NCBI GenBank assembly: GCA_949318235.1
Contig: OX439137.1
Location: 23,671,653 to 23,735,652, forward strand
DNA: 64,000 nucleotides
Source: Ecdyonurus torrentis
Taxonomy: Eukaryota > Arthropoda > Insecta > Ephemeroptera > Heptageniidae
Direction of reading: 5' to 3'
Position 1 is the first letter of the stretch. Each line of letters begins with the position of its first letter. The notes under the pieces were generated by a model. The model was not told the origin of the DNA. It saw only the letters and a list, made by a program, of their open reading frames with translations, and did not search any database. This document shows positions 42,196 through 53,263 of the stretch, piece by piece. The translations under genes and the position numbers were made by a program.

Positions 42196-42477
42196 TATTT
42201 TATTTCATATTTTAAAGAGGACATTGTCTTAAATCGATAGATATGCAAATTTCTAATTTTTTACTTCATTTGGTAATTTTAATTAAGTTTTGAAAGTCAC
42301 AAAATGATATCACAGGCTACAACTTTTTCCTATTCCCACATGCATGAGTTGCCACCTGTGATGTCATTTTTCAATTTTCAAAAACAAATTAAAAATACTT
42401 AATGAACTAAAAAAAATACAAATTTGCATATCTATCTATTCAGGACTATGTCCTCTTTTAGAATATGAAATAAAATT
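42196..42477. mobile_element. Foldback element in DHRS4 intron 5
   Basis: The left arm TTATTTTATTTCATATTTTA, AAGAGGACATTGTC, GATATGCAAATTTCTAATTT is mirrored on the right by AAATTTGCATATCTATC, ATGTCCTCTTTTAGAATATG and AAATAAAATTA. The centre holds CACCTGTGATGTCATTTTTC. One arm appears, decayed, near 870-1035. Confidence 0.7.
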
Positions 42478-42542
42478 ATGCCCCCCCCCCCTTCTTTCTT
42501 TAGTCTTCCTCATTATTACAAGTCCAATCTTTTCTTAACTTA

Positions 42543-42690
42543 AATGATGTTCGTAAACTCTGTTCCCTTGCACAAAAAAAAAAAAAAAAAAAAAAAAAAA
42601 AACGCAATTCCATTTAAAAAGCATTAGGTGATTGTAATTTTTTGTTTTTTGTTTGGTGCACGAAAAACAGGGTTTACAAACATCATTTAT
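42543..42690. mobile_element. Short foldback element (GTAAACTCTG family)
   Basis: The ends are AAATGATGTTCGTAAACTCTG and its complement AAACAGGGTTTACAAACATCATTT in modified form. The interior contains a run of about 28 A and GTGCACGAAAA. It lies 130 bp upstream of the exon 6 acceptor. Confidence 0.75.
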
Positions 42691-42822
42691 AAAAACAATT
42701 TTATTGTTGAACTTCTTGTAATATTTTGAAATTGTTTATTTAACTGACACACAATTTGGTTCAGTTCAGGTGGCGATTGTATAAAATGAGGTACACTAAT
42801 GATATTTTATTTTTGTATACAG

Positions 42823-42937
42823 GTTTGCTACCCCAGATGAGATGGGAGGGATTGTGTCATTCCTATGCTCTGATGATGCATCATACATCACTGGAGAAAG
42901 TATCATTGCTGCAGGAGGCATGCCATCAAGATTATAA
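42823..42937 (+). CDS. DHRS4: DHRS4-like, exon 6 with peroxisomal targeting signal
   Basis: 115 nt (acceptor GTATACAG|GTTTGCT). It encodes FATPDEMGGIVSFLCSDDAS, YITGESIIAAGG and ends in -PSRL. SRL at the extreme C-terminus is a type 1 peroxisomal targeting signal and is also the end of human DHRS4. DHRS4 is an NADPH-dependent reductase of retinal and other carbonyl compounds; the substrate in this organism is not known. Confidence 0.95.
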
Positions 42938-43110
42938 ACTACTTTCTTAAGTTAGTTACCATTGGACCAAAACATACACCAAAGTATAGAGCACAGGTTT
43001 ATAAATAGGATTATAATTTTTTTTTGGGGGGGGGGGGGGGGGTCCTTTGATGCTGCAGTTCAACTGTCTTCCACAACAATCCAATTGTGAATAGTTATAG
43101 AGAACCTTAA
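42938..43110. other. DHRS4 3' flank
   Basis: TTTTTTTTT followed by a run of 16 G lies at 43031-43042 and just after. No clear AATAAA was found in the first 150 bp after the stop. Confidence 0.4.
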
Positions 43111-43452
43111 AGGAATAGACCAGAGAAAAACATAAGCATTTATATCACAAAACACTTGATGGGGCTTACATAAATAACTTTAGTTTGTCTCGAAACCCAA
43201 CTGTAGCTCTGTAGCAGTGATCAGAAATTTTGATTTATGCAACCCGCACAACATTGTCATACTAATTTTTGCATGTTTCTGACGTCAGAAACATGAATAG
43301 TTACGAAAATTGCAAATTTGACAGTATTTTAACGTTCTCTCGTGGGGCTGAATTAACATTCTGGTAAAAATTGTCTACAGTTTTGAAGATCCCATTTTGT
43401 GTTTATTCATTAAAAAGCACGTGTTGTTTTATGTGGTCTATGGCTTGAACAG
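43111..43452. mobile_element. TTAA-flanked ~350-bp repeat (TGACGTCA core), copy 2
   Basis: TTAA at 43107 precedes AGGAATAGACCAGAGAAAAA. It shares TAGCAGTGATCAGAAATTTT, TTTCTGACGTCAGAAAC and GATCCCATTTTGTGTTTATT with the copies at 28324 and 62734. The right end (GTGGTCTATGGCTT) has lost its TTAA, apparently where the outer arm of the foldback cluster begins. Confidence 0.8.
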
Positions 43453-43652
43453 AGAAGCGACAACCTCATGTTTTAGGCAGACCTGCAATACATTCGTTTT
43501 GAAAGTCTTGCTAAAAGTACCCAAACATTCTGGCATTCTGATTGGCTACCAAAACGATCTCTCAAATCTGATTGGTTAAGGCAAATATAAATTGTTGCTG
43601 TAATGTATGCTAATCTGCTTTACTCTTTATATATATATATATATATATATAT

Positions 43653-44937
43653 CGATGCTTCCGCGTCAAAAAAGATTATCTGCCGATTCCACAGACCCCG
43701 CGCACAGATTAACTGCGAATTCCATACTTTCCACGAGTAGAGTAACTGCAGATTCCGCCAGCGCGACCCGCAGAGCAAGTGCAAATTTTTTATTGCTCCC
43801 CAAGAGATCATGTGCATTTAGCAAGTAGACTATCTGCATTGCTATATACACTTAATTTTATTTTTATTATTTTTAATTTCATAGCATCGATTGATTATTT
43901 AATTATTAAAATTACTACCTTAAAAAAAATATTAGTCCTATAGGATGAAAAAAAAAAAAAAAAAAACTAACAATATAAATATACTTTTCTTTACCCAATT
44001 TTGTTAATAGTAAACAACTTTTTTTTTTAAATGCTCTATTTTGTCAATTATTTAGCTGTAATATTCTAAATTAACATTCATAACACTTTTTTTAATGATA
44101 TTTCCCTGTAAAAACTTTTTTTTTCTAATACTACTGTAGTACTTACTTCATAATTTTAAAGGCGAAATACAAATTATTATTATTTTTAACTTAAAAATGA
44201 AAGAGAGAACAAACTGCTTTTGAGAAAAAAAAAATTCTTTTTGAAATTATAATTCACTTCACGACCTAATAATTTAATAAAATTATAACTTTTTTTCCTA
44301 TACATCAATACCAGCAGCCAGTAAAAAAAATTAGCAGTAAACTGCATACTACTCAGAACACAGACTGAATGAAAACTGAGCTCTCTTGGTTAAACATCGG
44401 AATTTAGTTTATAGTATTGGGCAGGATATTATTATTTGTCCACGTTATTCTAATGTGGACTTTGAACCTTCAAAATGGCATTCTGTAAAACTCTTGGAAA
44501 TTTCTAATCTATTAAACAAAATTTAAAAATAAAAAATATATAAAATAAAAATAAACGTAGTATAATATAATAATAATTATTATCGAGTATTAACTTTTTC
44601 ATTACATATTGCCATTATTTAAATAACTAAATGATTCAAAAGCAAAGAAAATAATATTTTATTTTGTGACATTTTAAAATCTATTATTATATGTTTTAAA
44701 TACAACATTAAAAAGTCAAACATAGCGAAAAGAAAAAGAAAATTACGAACACGGCAAGTGAACCCGTGGAAAGTGTAGATAGTCTATTAACCAGCAATAA
44801 AAAATTTGCACTTGATCTGCGGGTCGCGCTGGCGGAATCTGCAGTTACTCCACTCGTGGAAAGTATGGAATTCGCAGTTAATCTGTTCGCGGGGTCTGTG
44901 GAATCGGCAGATAATCTTTTTTGACGCGGAAGCATCG
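43653..44937. mobile_element. Foldback element E1 with ~180-bp arms
   Basis: The left arm starts CGATGCTTCCGCGTCAAAAA and includes GCGAATTCCATACTTTCCAC and AGTAACTGCAGATTCCGCCA. The right arm is its complement and ends TTTTTGACGCGGAAGCATCG. It is flanked on both sides by (TA)n. The centre (about 43850-44760) is A+T-rich and shows no open frame. The arms themselves are repetitive: GATTCCRCAG, GCGAATTCC and CAGATTCCGCC read like degenerate copies of one ~24-bp unit. Confidence 0.85.
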
Positions 44938-45233
44938 ATATATATATATATGTTAGCATCAAAACCCGAAATTGACCCAAACTAGGTATTTTTGCTCATT
45001 TCGGCTTTTGGTTCGTCGCTTTTTGCCAAAACCCGGAATGCCACTTTATTTCGGCTTTTGGTCACGAAATTTTGATCCATACTAGTTTTGAGCATTTCGC
45101 AAAAAGCAAAACCCGGTGTAAACATTTATATCTAGTTTTGGTCTTTGAATTTTAACCAGAACTAGTTGTGGTCAAAATAGAAAAATCAAAACCCAAAAAA
45201 TGAACATTTCTCAACTCAATTATTTGATATAAG

Positions 45234-45237
<4 letters not shown>

Positions 45238-45324
<87 letters not shown>
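45238..45324. repeat. (GA)n microsatellite
   Basis: About 87 bp of GA inside E2. Confidence 0.97.
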
Positions 45325-45326
<2 letters not shown>

Positions 45327-45735
45327 TTAAATCACGACCCGTTAAATATAAAAAGTAAAAATATTTATTTTAATTTACAATAATAAGAGTGATATTATTA
45401 TGACTTATGACTAATTTCCCTCATATTGGTTCAAAGTTCAAGTCCACCTTACTTTATCCAGTGATAACGATTTATTTTAAAATATTTCTTGTGCGTATAT
45501 TCAGTTGACTGTTTGTCTCTGTGCTGAAAACATGGTTTATAACTGCATAATATTCGTTAGAAAGAGGATAAGAAAGTGTTTGAATGTAAAAAGTTCACAA
45601 CACACGTATATTGTTGGTGCGCAAATTATAAGTGAACATTTGGTTAGTGGTTTAATGGATTAGCTCTTAATTTACATTTAATCGTAAGTAGCCCCTTAAA
45701 ATAATAATAATATACTCTATTACTACCATTACTGA

Positions 45736-45869
45736 ATGGACCACTTGCAATAAAATGTTTGTAATTGTTGCAAAAAGGGAAAATGATTTTTAATTTTTTT
45801 TTTGTAAGAAATGCATTAAGAAAATTTCAAATTAATTTAAAAAGTACGCTCATTGCAAGTGGTCCATTG
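45736..45869. mobile_element. 134-bp foldback MITE nested in E2
   Basis: The ends are AATGGACCACTTGCAATAAA and CATTGCAAGTGGTCCATTG, a perfect inverted pair of about 16 bp. The A+T-rich interior contains TTTGTAATTG and a T run. Confidence 0.75.
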
Positions 45870-46748
45870 CTAGGTCAAACAGTAAGTTTATTTTTCGTAT
45901 TGTCTCAATTTATATTCCGTATCTATAGCCATAAGATTTAGAGATTATGGTCAGCGCATTCTAATCAAATTAATCTTTCAGGCCATATATTTTGCATTTC
46001 AAGTAAAATAATAAAATATATTGTTTCAACACCTCAATTATAATACCAAAACATCGTGCATTTATAATATAATCATAGTCTTTTATCATTGCATAAAATT
46101 CTGAGTTGAGAAATGTTCATTTTTCGGGTTTTGATTTTTCTATTTTGACCACAACTAGTTCTGGTCAAAATTCAAAGACCAAAACTAGATATAAATGTTT
46201 ACACCGGGTTTTGCTTTTTGCAAAATGCTCAAAACTAGTATGGATCAAAATTTCGTGACCAAAAGCCGAAATAAAGTGGCATTCCGGGTTTTGGCAAAAA
46301 GTGACGAACCAAAAGCCGAAATGAGCAAAAATACCTAGTTTGGGTCAATTTCGGTTTTTGATGCTGACATATATATATTACAGTTCAGCCTAAAACATGA
46401 GGTTGTCTCTTCTCTGTTGAGGTTCTCTAAACAGTTATTTAGCATCACCTTTGTGACCAACTTTAAATTTTCGCCATGATGGTAGTGCCTTTATACTTTT
46501 AATTATGTTGTTGGTGTGCAAGTTTATGCTAGAATATTATGGGTATGTTTTTGGTACAAGGTAATGATACAGTAGCTCATGAGTGTGCTGTAGAGTATTC
46601 CAAATTCAATGTCAATGCAAACTGCTACCAAATATTCTCCTTACTCTTCAATAAACTGTCAAACCTAAGTACCTAGTTTCCGAGTGATGTTATAATCTAA
46701 GAACTTGTGAATTTCTTGCCTGTTTCTGTCAAAGAATCCTCACAAATA

Positions 46749-47051
46749 GGGTGTATGCACATGACATCATTCTAAGTGCGCTTCGATGCAATACTGGAGC
46801 AATAAATAACATTGCTCAGCATAGGACAAAACGTGGTTTTTGACGATTTTCTTTGGAAAAATAGTTTTTATTATTATTCTTACATACTAGCTGTACTTGA
46901 AAACCTAATTCAACCTGTTAACAGCATCAATGCTCTCAAAAATATTACTAGGTATTTTTAAACTGGCAAAATGAGTCATTTTTCCCATATTGTCCCATGT
47001 TATTTAGTGCTCACATATATGGCGTTGATTTTTATATGAATGCAATCACCC
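46749..47051. mobile_element. TA-flanked ~303-bp MITE (GGGTG ends)
   Basis: TA|GGGTGTATGCACATGACATC on the left and ATATGAATGCAATCACCC|TA on the right. The interior has GCGCTTCGATGCAATACTGG, ACATTGCTCAGCATAGGACA and AATGCTCTCAAAAATATTAC. A second copy at 59271-59573 is colinear over its whole length. Confidence 0.85.
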
Positions 47052-47480
47052 TATAGAGGGACCCAGTGAGACTCTTGGAAATAATTTCATTATTGCTGTT
47101 ATGTTATTAAGGTTGTAATAGAAAATAAGAGTCTGGATGGTATTATTCATTTGTATGATTTAAACAAAACTCAAAAGTAATATTTTTTTGACTGCATAAT
47201 GTACTAAAAGTACTAAATAAGTTCTGGTATCAACTGGAACTAAGTTTGGTCTATGCTGGGTATCAACGTAGTTAAACGTCAAGATTTGACGGTGTAGCCA
47301 TTTTCTGGACATTTTATGTTATACAATCAAGAGTTTACTGTTACAAGGGGTTTGTCATTTGACATTGAAAGTATAATAGATCATAGAAATAATGAAATCC
47401 ATGTCTTCCATTTAACAATGGAGCTGTCTTATAAAATTTGTTATCATGGGGTAAAAAAACAAAACAACAACTATATAATA

Positions 47481-47772
47481 TATTGATGCTGTTGCGAACA
47501 GTATCTCTTTTTCTTGTCACTTTTAGCAAAATGTCTATCTCGTAATTTGTCACGCGTAGCAAATGTGTATCTTGTTTTATGTTACGCAAAGCAAAATGTG
47601 TAAGTCATTTCCGAATGTTATGTAGATGGCGCTTGACTTGCACATATTGCTTTGCGTGACAAAAAACGAGATACACATTTTGCTACGCGTGACAATTAAC
47701 GAGAGAGATATTTTGCTAGCTGTGACAAAAAAAGAGATACCCGTATTGTTCACAACAAAATCAATATATATA
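47481..47772. mobile_element. Foldback MITE with internally duplicated arms (GTTGCGAACA family)
   Basis: The ends are TATTGATGCTGTTGCGAACA and TTGTTCACAACAAAATCAATA. Each arm contains repeated variants of a unit with TGTCACGCGTAGCAAA and GTGTATCTCG (three on the left, three on the right, inverted). Compared with the 160-bp copy at 38126 the arm unit has been amplified. Confidence 0.8.
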
Positions 47773-48629
47773 TACTTGATAAAAAAAATGTTATTAGCTT
47801 TTTAAGGAACTGTTACACTAGCATTGATTGATTTTATGTTCTTTGTTAAACTATATATTTTATTATTTATGTGAGATTCACTCACAGTGACTAAATATAA
47901 TACTACGATCTTTGTTTTGAGGTTGCTGTGTTATTTAAAGGAGAGAGTTAATATTTTTTATGGTGCTGTATAAGCTTTGCTTTGCCATATTTTTTTAAAG
48001 TTGTGCGTTATAATGTACATACAATTTTTTAAACTGAAAACATTGTATGATTTTTCAAATTATAAGTTTCTATTTTATGGTGAAATATGGGATAAAACAT
48101 ACAAACTTTCAATTTATATTCCAGTTTCTTTTTCTTCTTCTTTTTGTGAAGATACAACAATCAATTTAATTCTTATATAAAAGTTATGTGTAAACTTACC
48201 CATCATTGTGAGAAAAAAAAAAAAAAAAAACTTTTTTTAATACTTTAGTTAAAGCTACCTATTTTATGAGTAAAAATAAAGATTTATATTACCATAAAAT
48301 TAACTGCTGCAAAACAATGGAAATACTGGCATATTATACTCTTTAAAGATTTATGTTGCACAAGCTCTCTTATTATTATTACATAATATAATTGTTATCA
48401 AAATCTAAATTTTAACTACGTACTGTTAAGTATGTTAAACGTATACGTTGTACTAAAGTCACAAGAGTTACCAAGTATTCTTACCTCTTTTTGTTATATA
48501 GTTGGAAACCTTGCTCTAGTAACATACAGTTACATGTCAATTGTGACCTCTCAAAAATAAAAAAACATGATTAAAAAGTCTTATAAAGTAAGAGTACTTA
48601 AGGAAATTTCTAGTGTACTTAACATTGTA

Positions 48630-48965
48630 CAGCTTTGAACAAAAGTTTGAGAACAAAATTTATAAACATACAAAAATAAATACATAATAATTATGCTAGC
48701 TCATTTTCAGCTTAAATTGTTCCATTCAACATAAATTATGCTAGACCTCATAACAACTATGTTAGAAAGCATAAATATTATGTTGCATAGCATAATTCTT
48801 TATGTTATTCTACTTTAGAATAATTTATGCTAATATGACATAAGTTTAGGATAAATTACTTAATTTATTCATCCCGTTTAACCTAAAACAACTCGGGGCT
48901 TTTGTGATGAGAAAAAACACAGTCTGTGTACAAATGTCCGATTCTCAAACTTTTGTCCAGAGCTG
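48630..48965. mobile_element. CAGCTCTGG MITE, long copy
   Basis: TA|CAGCTTTGAACAAAAGTTTG on the left and CAAACTTTTGTCCAGAGCTG on the right. The interior is expanded with repeats of AATTATGCTAG and CATAATATT-type words in both orientations (48690-48845), not found in the other copies. Confidence 0.75.
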
Positions 48966-50296
48966 TTCATAATATTAAGTTTATATTGAATACTTTTGTA
49001 ATTTAAGTTCAATTTTTTTACTTATTTGTTTGTACCTTTAATTTGTTATAATAAAAAAAATTATAATAAAATAAAAAAATTCCTACTGCATTTTAATTTT
49101 GAATTATTATAATTTAGTGTTAAAATATCGCTTAATAAAATGTAAGACAGACGATTACTAATGTATAGAGTTTTCTTTAATTAAAACAAACTAAGAATTT
49201 CATCAATATGTTGCAGATATTTTTTTTACCTTAGCGCCTGTAAAATAGGCAACTTGTTTAGCAGATATGCAGCAAAAGTTGCATATATCGCAGGATACTC
49301 TAAATTTCTAAAATTAAAACTGTCTATAAATTCAAAATTAAGGCTCTAATTCAAAAAATTGTCTTCAATACAGTATCTAAAAGTTCAAAGCTATTGATTT
49401 ATGCAGTAAACTTAACTTTTTAATTTTTTTTTCGATTTTCGTTTTTTATTAATAACTTTTTTATTTAGGGGTGGCTTTAAAATTTAACCTAGGATATGTA
49501 ATTAGCAGATTAAGAGCTTTACAAAAATATGAGATTTAATAGGATTCGTGTCCTAAACGTTCAAGGTCACAAAACGAAGCAAGCCTTCTTTTTGTGACCT
49601 TGAACGCTTATTCGGACGCGGATTTTAATAATTCGCACATTGTTCGAAAGCACTTAGTTTGGGCATTATCAAGCCAAGGTATAATTTACTCTATACCTAA
49701 AAACAAGAGAGAAAAGAGCATTTAAAAGGATTGCAAAAATTTGCGATATTATTTTTGCAAATTATAATGTGCAAGAGTTCAATTGCATTCAAACAAACCT
49801 AAAAATAATTTTTATTGAATTCTATCAATTTACTACTATTAAATAATCCCATGTTTATTATTTTTACTTGCAGTCATAGGTATCACTAAACTAGCTGTTG
49901 ATTGAAGACACTTTGCAATCATTACAATAATACAGTCACATTAAAAAAACTGTTTAAAATGTTTATTATAGTAAAATAGTACGTACAATGTTTTACTCTA
50001 TGATACTATTAAATTAGTAATATACCTTTTAATATTTTTTACTGTATAGTATTACCAATTACCATTATATTTTACTATATTATATGATATAATAAATAAA
50101 TAAATATTGAGTGTTCAATATATAGAGCGAGTGATACATAAAAAATATATATATATCGTCGCGCTCTATTAGTTATTTAATATTTGTATATTTTGTACCC
50201 TATATAACTAAATATGTGAACTATATATATAACTATATCATACTATATGTAAAGTTTTTTTTTCTGCTAATGAACTCAAATGAACTGATACTTTAA
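48966..50296. other. Intergenic, A+T-rich
   Basis: No gene is seen. A foldback at about 49530-49635 pairs CGTTCAAGGTCACAAAACG with TTTTTGTGACCTTGAACG, with the outer GATTTAATAGGATTCGTGTCC matching GGACGCGGATTTTAATAATTC inverted. It is probably another small MITE. Confidence 0.55.
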
Positions 50297-50612
50297 AGCC
50301 ATAGAACACATAAAACAACATGTGCTTTTTAATGAATAAACACGAAATGGGATTTTTAAAACTGATGACAATTTTTACCAGAACGTTAATGCAACCCCAC
50401 GAGAGAGCGTGAAAATACTGTAAAGTATGCAATGTGTGACTATTCATGTTTATGACATCAGAAATATGCAAAAATTAGTATAAAAATGTTGTGCGGGTTG
50501 CATAAATCGAAATTTTCTGATCACTGCTGAGACAAACTAAAGTTATTTATGTAAGTCCTATCAAATGTTTTGTGATATATATTGTTATGTTTTTCTCTGG
50601 TCTATTCCTTTA
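50297..50612. mobile_element. TTAA-type ~350-bp repeat (TGACGTCA core), copy 3, reversed
   Basis: TTAA at 50293 followed by AGCCATAGAACACATAAAAC. It is the reverse orientation of the copies at 28324 and 62734, with GAAATGGGATTT, CATCAGAAATATGC, GTTGCATAAATCGAAATTTT and GATCACTGC. The right end has diverged. Confidence 0.75.
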
Positions 50613-51007
50613 TAACATGATTTCAAATTCATAAAAATAAAGCTACATTGAAAAAAAAAAAAAAAAAAAAAAAAGAGAGAGAGAGAGAAGCACGGTTTTT
50701 AAAACAGTGGAAATTGAGCATATTAATGATATTATATAAATTAATGACATTTTACAGACGTTTGTAGTATTTTATTGAAATAACTTTAAACTCGTGATAG
50801 TCACATAGTTTACCTTCACAACTTACCAACAAACTTCTACAAAGTAACTTTACAGCAGGGGTAGAAGCCGTAGGTGGGACATTTTGGCATAAAGTCAAAG
50901 GCCATTTCTACCCTTCAGCGCATACTGTTACTTATAACGGGTAATTCTATAAACATTTCATATTACTAGTTCATATAATAGTACCAGAAATATAAATAAA
51001 TGATTAA

Positions 51008-51340
51008 GGGAGTAGGGGACCGACGTCGGCCATTAGACTCAAACTTTTCTCGTCAAAAAAATCTGTAACTTTGCACAATAATACTTCAGCTTGAGACAAT
51101 TTCAAATATATAAAAATTTTGGGGGGTCTCCGTGCAAATTAATTTTATATGATTTTTTGAAATTTTAAGCCCATAAGTCCCAATGTTAATTTCAATAATT
51201 TTTTTCTTTTTTTTTGGGACGGTCAAACATCATGAAATTTTTATCATGGCTATAGGAATAATTCTTAGCTACACATTCACACCAAATTTAGAGCCCAAAC
51301 ACTTCTAGTTTTTGAGAAATAAGGTCGGTACCCTACTCCC
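51008..51340. mobile_element. TTAA-flanked MITE (GGGAGTAGGG ends), copy 1
   Basis: TTAA|GGGAGTAGGGGACCGACGTC on the left and GGTCGGTACCCTACTCCC|TTAA on the right. The interior contains CATTAGACTCAAACTTTTCT, ACTTCAGCTTGAGACAATTT, TTTTGGGGGGTCTCCGTGCA and GGACGGTCAAACATCATG. It is nearly identical to 56772-57115. Diverged relatives are at 1480-1829 and 60885-61212. Confidence 0.9.
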
Positions 51341-51344
51341 TTAA

Positions 51345-51914
51345 AATTAAATCAAAAGGAGCCGGTTGAGGAAATATAATATACACATTACACCTAATTT
51401 ATTTTAAAACATTTATACATATTTTTTTATTGAACACAGATATATATAACACACAACACAAAATACATTTATTTACTTAATTATTATTATTTTTTTAAAC
51501 ATTTAATAAATAACATTGTTTATTTTTATTTTTTAACATTGAGCATCTAATACTACCACCCTGCTTTTTTTTTATTATTGAAAAAAAAATCTAACACATC
51601 AATATATTATTATAATTATTTTATTGTATAATAATATTATACTATTATTCTCATATACCAAAAAGATGCATTTTTTTATATTATTTTTTTCCGTCATACC
51701 AGGAATTTTTTGAGCTTTTCAGTTTTAGAATTATGAAATATTATTATTGTTTTAATGCATGATTTACTTTTTTTTTTTTTTTTTAGACTATTACATTGAA
51801 CTCTAAAATCTATAGATAAAATAGTGGTGAGGAATCATTAAAAATATTATTTCGCTCGAGTTAGTTTATAAACGAACGAATAAAAAAAGAAATTCTGAAA
51901 TAACTAATAAAATA
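51345..51914. other. Intergenic, A+T-rich
   Basis: T runs at 51565 and 51770; nothing else is seen. Confidence 0.5.
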
Positions 51915-51918
51915 TTAA

Positions 51919-53259
51919 AGCCCTTGTCAACTTACCTTTTTATCATTTAGAATACTAGATTGATAATTACCATACCTTATTATCCATGAATTAGACACCA
52001 ACACGTTAATTTTGTATTTATTTTCATTTATTTTTATTTTAGCGGTTATATCACGTATCTGACGTCACAATGTACCGATGGGGCCGTGATAGGGGTAAAG
52101 AACTTAAGGTATAGGGGCTTAATTAAATTTATCACGTGACCAGAGCGGTGACTGTGATTGGCGGCAGTACATTGTGACGTCAGATACGTGAAATAACCGT
52201 CAAAAAGAAGATAAATGAAAATAAATACAAAATCAACGTGTTGGTGTCTAATTTATGGATAATAAGCAGGGTCGGCCTGGGAGGAAAAGGCCCGGTCCGC
52301 GAGATTACAATAGGGCCCGCGACCAAAGGGGGGTTTGGGGGCGAAGCCCCCCAAAAATGCTCCGCAGCAAATTTTTTTGATGCCACGCCCCCTTTTAATT
52401 AGGAATTTACTTAAAATACTTCACTTTTGTATGATATTTTTATGACATGCACACTACAAATAAGATCATTATAATGTTTTTAAATGAGCTAAGATAATGG
52501 AGAAAAATATGATGTTCAGAAAAAAGCTTAAATTAAAAAATACAATTGAATAAAATCAACTATTTTATTTAAACGCGGAGAACGACAGCTTTCTTTGTTT
52601 AGGATCATTTCCACACTTATCCAATTCTTTTCTAGCGGACTGAGTATATGTTTCAGTGCACCAGTATTGTGTTTATATTCTGGTTTAGAAAACATTTAGG
52701 AGCGATAATTTAATTATAAATTTATCTTTACTAATTAGTATTGTCACACCGACACACTTGCCGCAGCAAGTCACATTTCTTCCCCGCCGTTCAATCAAAA
52801 AGTCACATTTTTTTTTATTATTTTTACCAAAATATAAAGGAGGACAAATTATATGAAGTAGGTGAACAATAACAAAACAATTGCTAACTGACCACTAGAC
52901 TATAGAGTTCACTATAGGAGTGCAATTTTTTAAAAAATTAAAAGCGGATAGAATTTTAAGATTAGATGTAATTTCTTATCTTCTTTTGAAAGAAAAAGAA
53001 AATTTATCAGTCTGAAATTGTCCTTTTAATTTTCTTCTTCTTCTTCTCCTTTTTTTTTTTTTTTTTTTTTTTTTTCCTTCATTTTTTTTTTTTTTTTTTT
53101 TCAATTGGAGTGTTGTGGTGGGCACGGCAAGGGCCCGCGCCCGGGGGGGCCCGGTCCGCAATCGCGGACTAGCGGACCTGGCCAGGCCGACCCTGATAAT
53201 AAGGTATGGTAATTATCAATCTAGTATTCTAAATGATAAAAAATAAGTTGACAAGGGCT
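51919..53259. mobile_element. TTAA-flanked MITE interrupted by a hAT-like element
   Basis: TTAA (51915-51918)|AGCCCTTGTCAACTTACC on the left and GTTGACAAGGGCT|TTAA (53260-53263) on the right. It is the same family as 6037-6402, with matching TTATTATCCATGAATTAGAC and TGACGTCACAATGTACC words. The right arm is broken at ATAATAAG by the insertion 52267-53195. Confidence 0.88.
52267..53195. mobile_element. 929-bp hAT-like non-autonomous element
   Basis: The ends are CAGGGTCGGCCTGGGAGGAA and ACCTGGCCAGGCCGACCCTG, with a perfect 8-bp target duplication ATAATAAG (52259-52266 and 53196-53203). Subterminal GC-rich regions include GGCCCGGTCCGCGAGATTAC and, inverted, CCGGTCCGCAATCGCGGACT. The interior is A+T-rich with long T runs at 53050-53100, and no transposase frame is visible. 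Related ends occur in the element 29084-29252. Confidence 0.92.
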
Positions 53260-53263
53260 TTAA

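Larger units (their letters stand above)
42016..42822 (+). other. DHRS4 intron 5
   Basis: 807 bp. It contains a foldback element (42196-42477), a C run at 42481-42490 and a poly-A interrupted element (42543-42690). Confidence 0.8.
44951..46369. mobile_element. Foldback element E2 with ~270-bp arms
   Basis: The left arm starts TGTTAGCATCAAAACCCGAA and the right arm ends TTCGGTTTTTGATGCTGACA. The arms (about 44951-45221 and 46098-46369) are over 95% alike and are built of repeated words such as ATTTCGGCTTTTGGTTCG, ACTAGTTTTG and AAAACCCGG. The unique centre holds a (GA)n tract (45238-45324) and a third foldback. It inserts into TA sequence like E1. No transposase is seen. Confidence 0.85.
43448..46420. 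mobile_element. Nested foldback cluster (~3 kb)
   Basis: Outer inverted arms of about 39 bp: AACAGAGAAGCGACAACCTC, ATGTTTTAGG on the left (43448-43486) and CCTAAAACATGAGGTTGTCTC, TTCTCTGTTG on the right (46382-46420). Inside these, TA-dinucleotide tracts hold two large foldback elements in a row, E1 (43653-44937) and E2 (44951-46369). E2 itself contains a third (45736-45869). Each has its own unrelated ends. Confidence 0.75.
46421..48629. other. Intergenic with two MITEs
   Basis: No gene is seen. MITEs lie at 46749-47051 and 47481-47772. The remaining sequence is A+T-rich with short open frames lacking similarity. Confidence 0.5.

Noticed and set aside
52180..52386. 68-codon minus-strand open frame with a proline-rich part
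   Set aside because: It spans the left end of the hAT-like element and its MITE host; no transposase motif.
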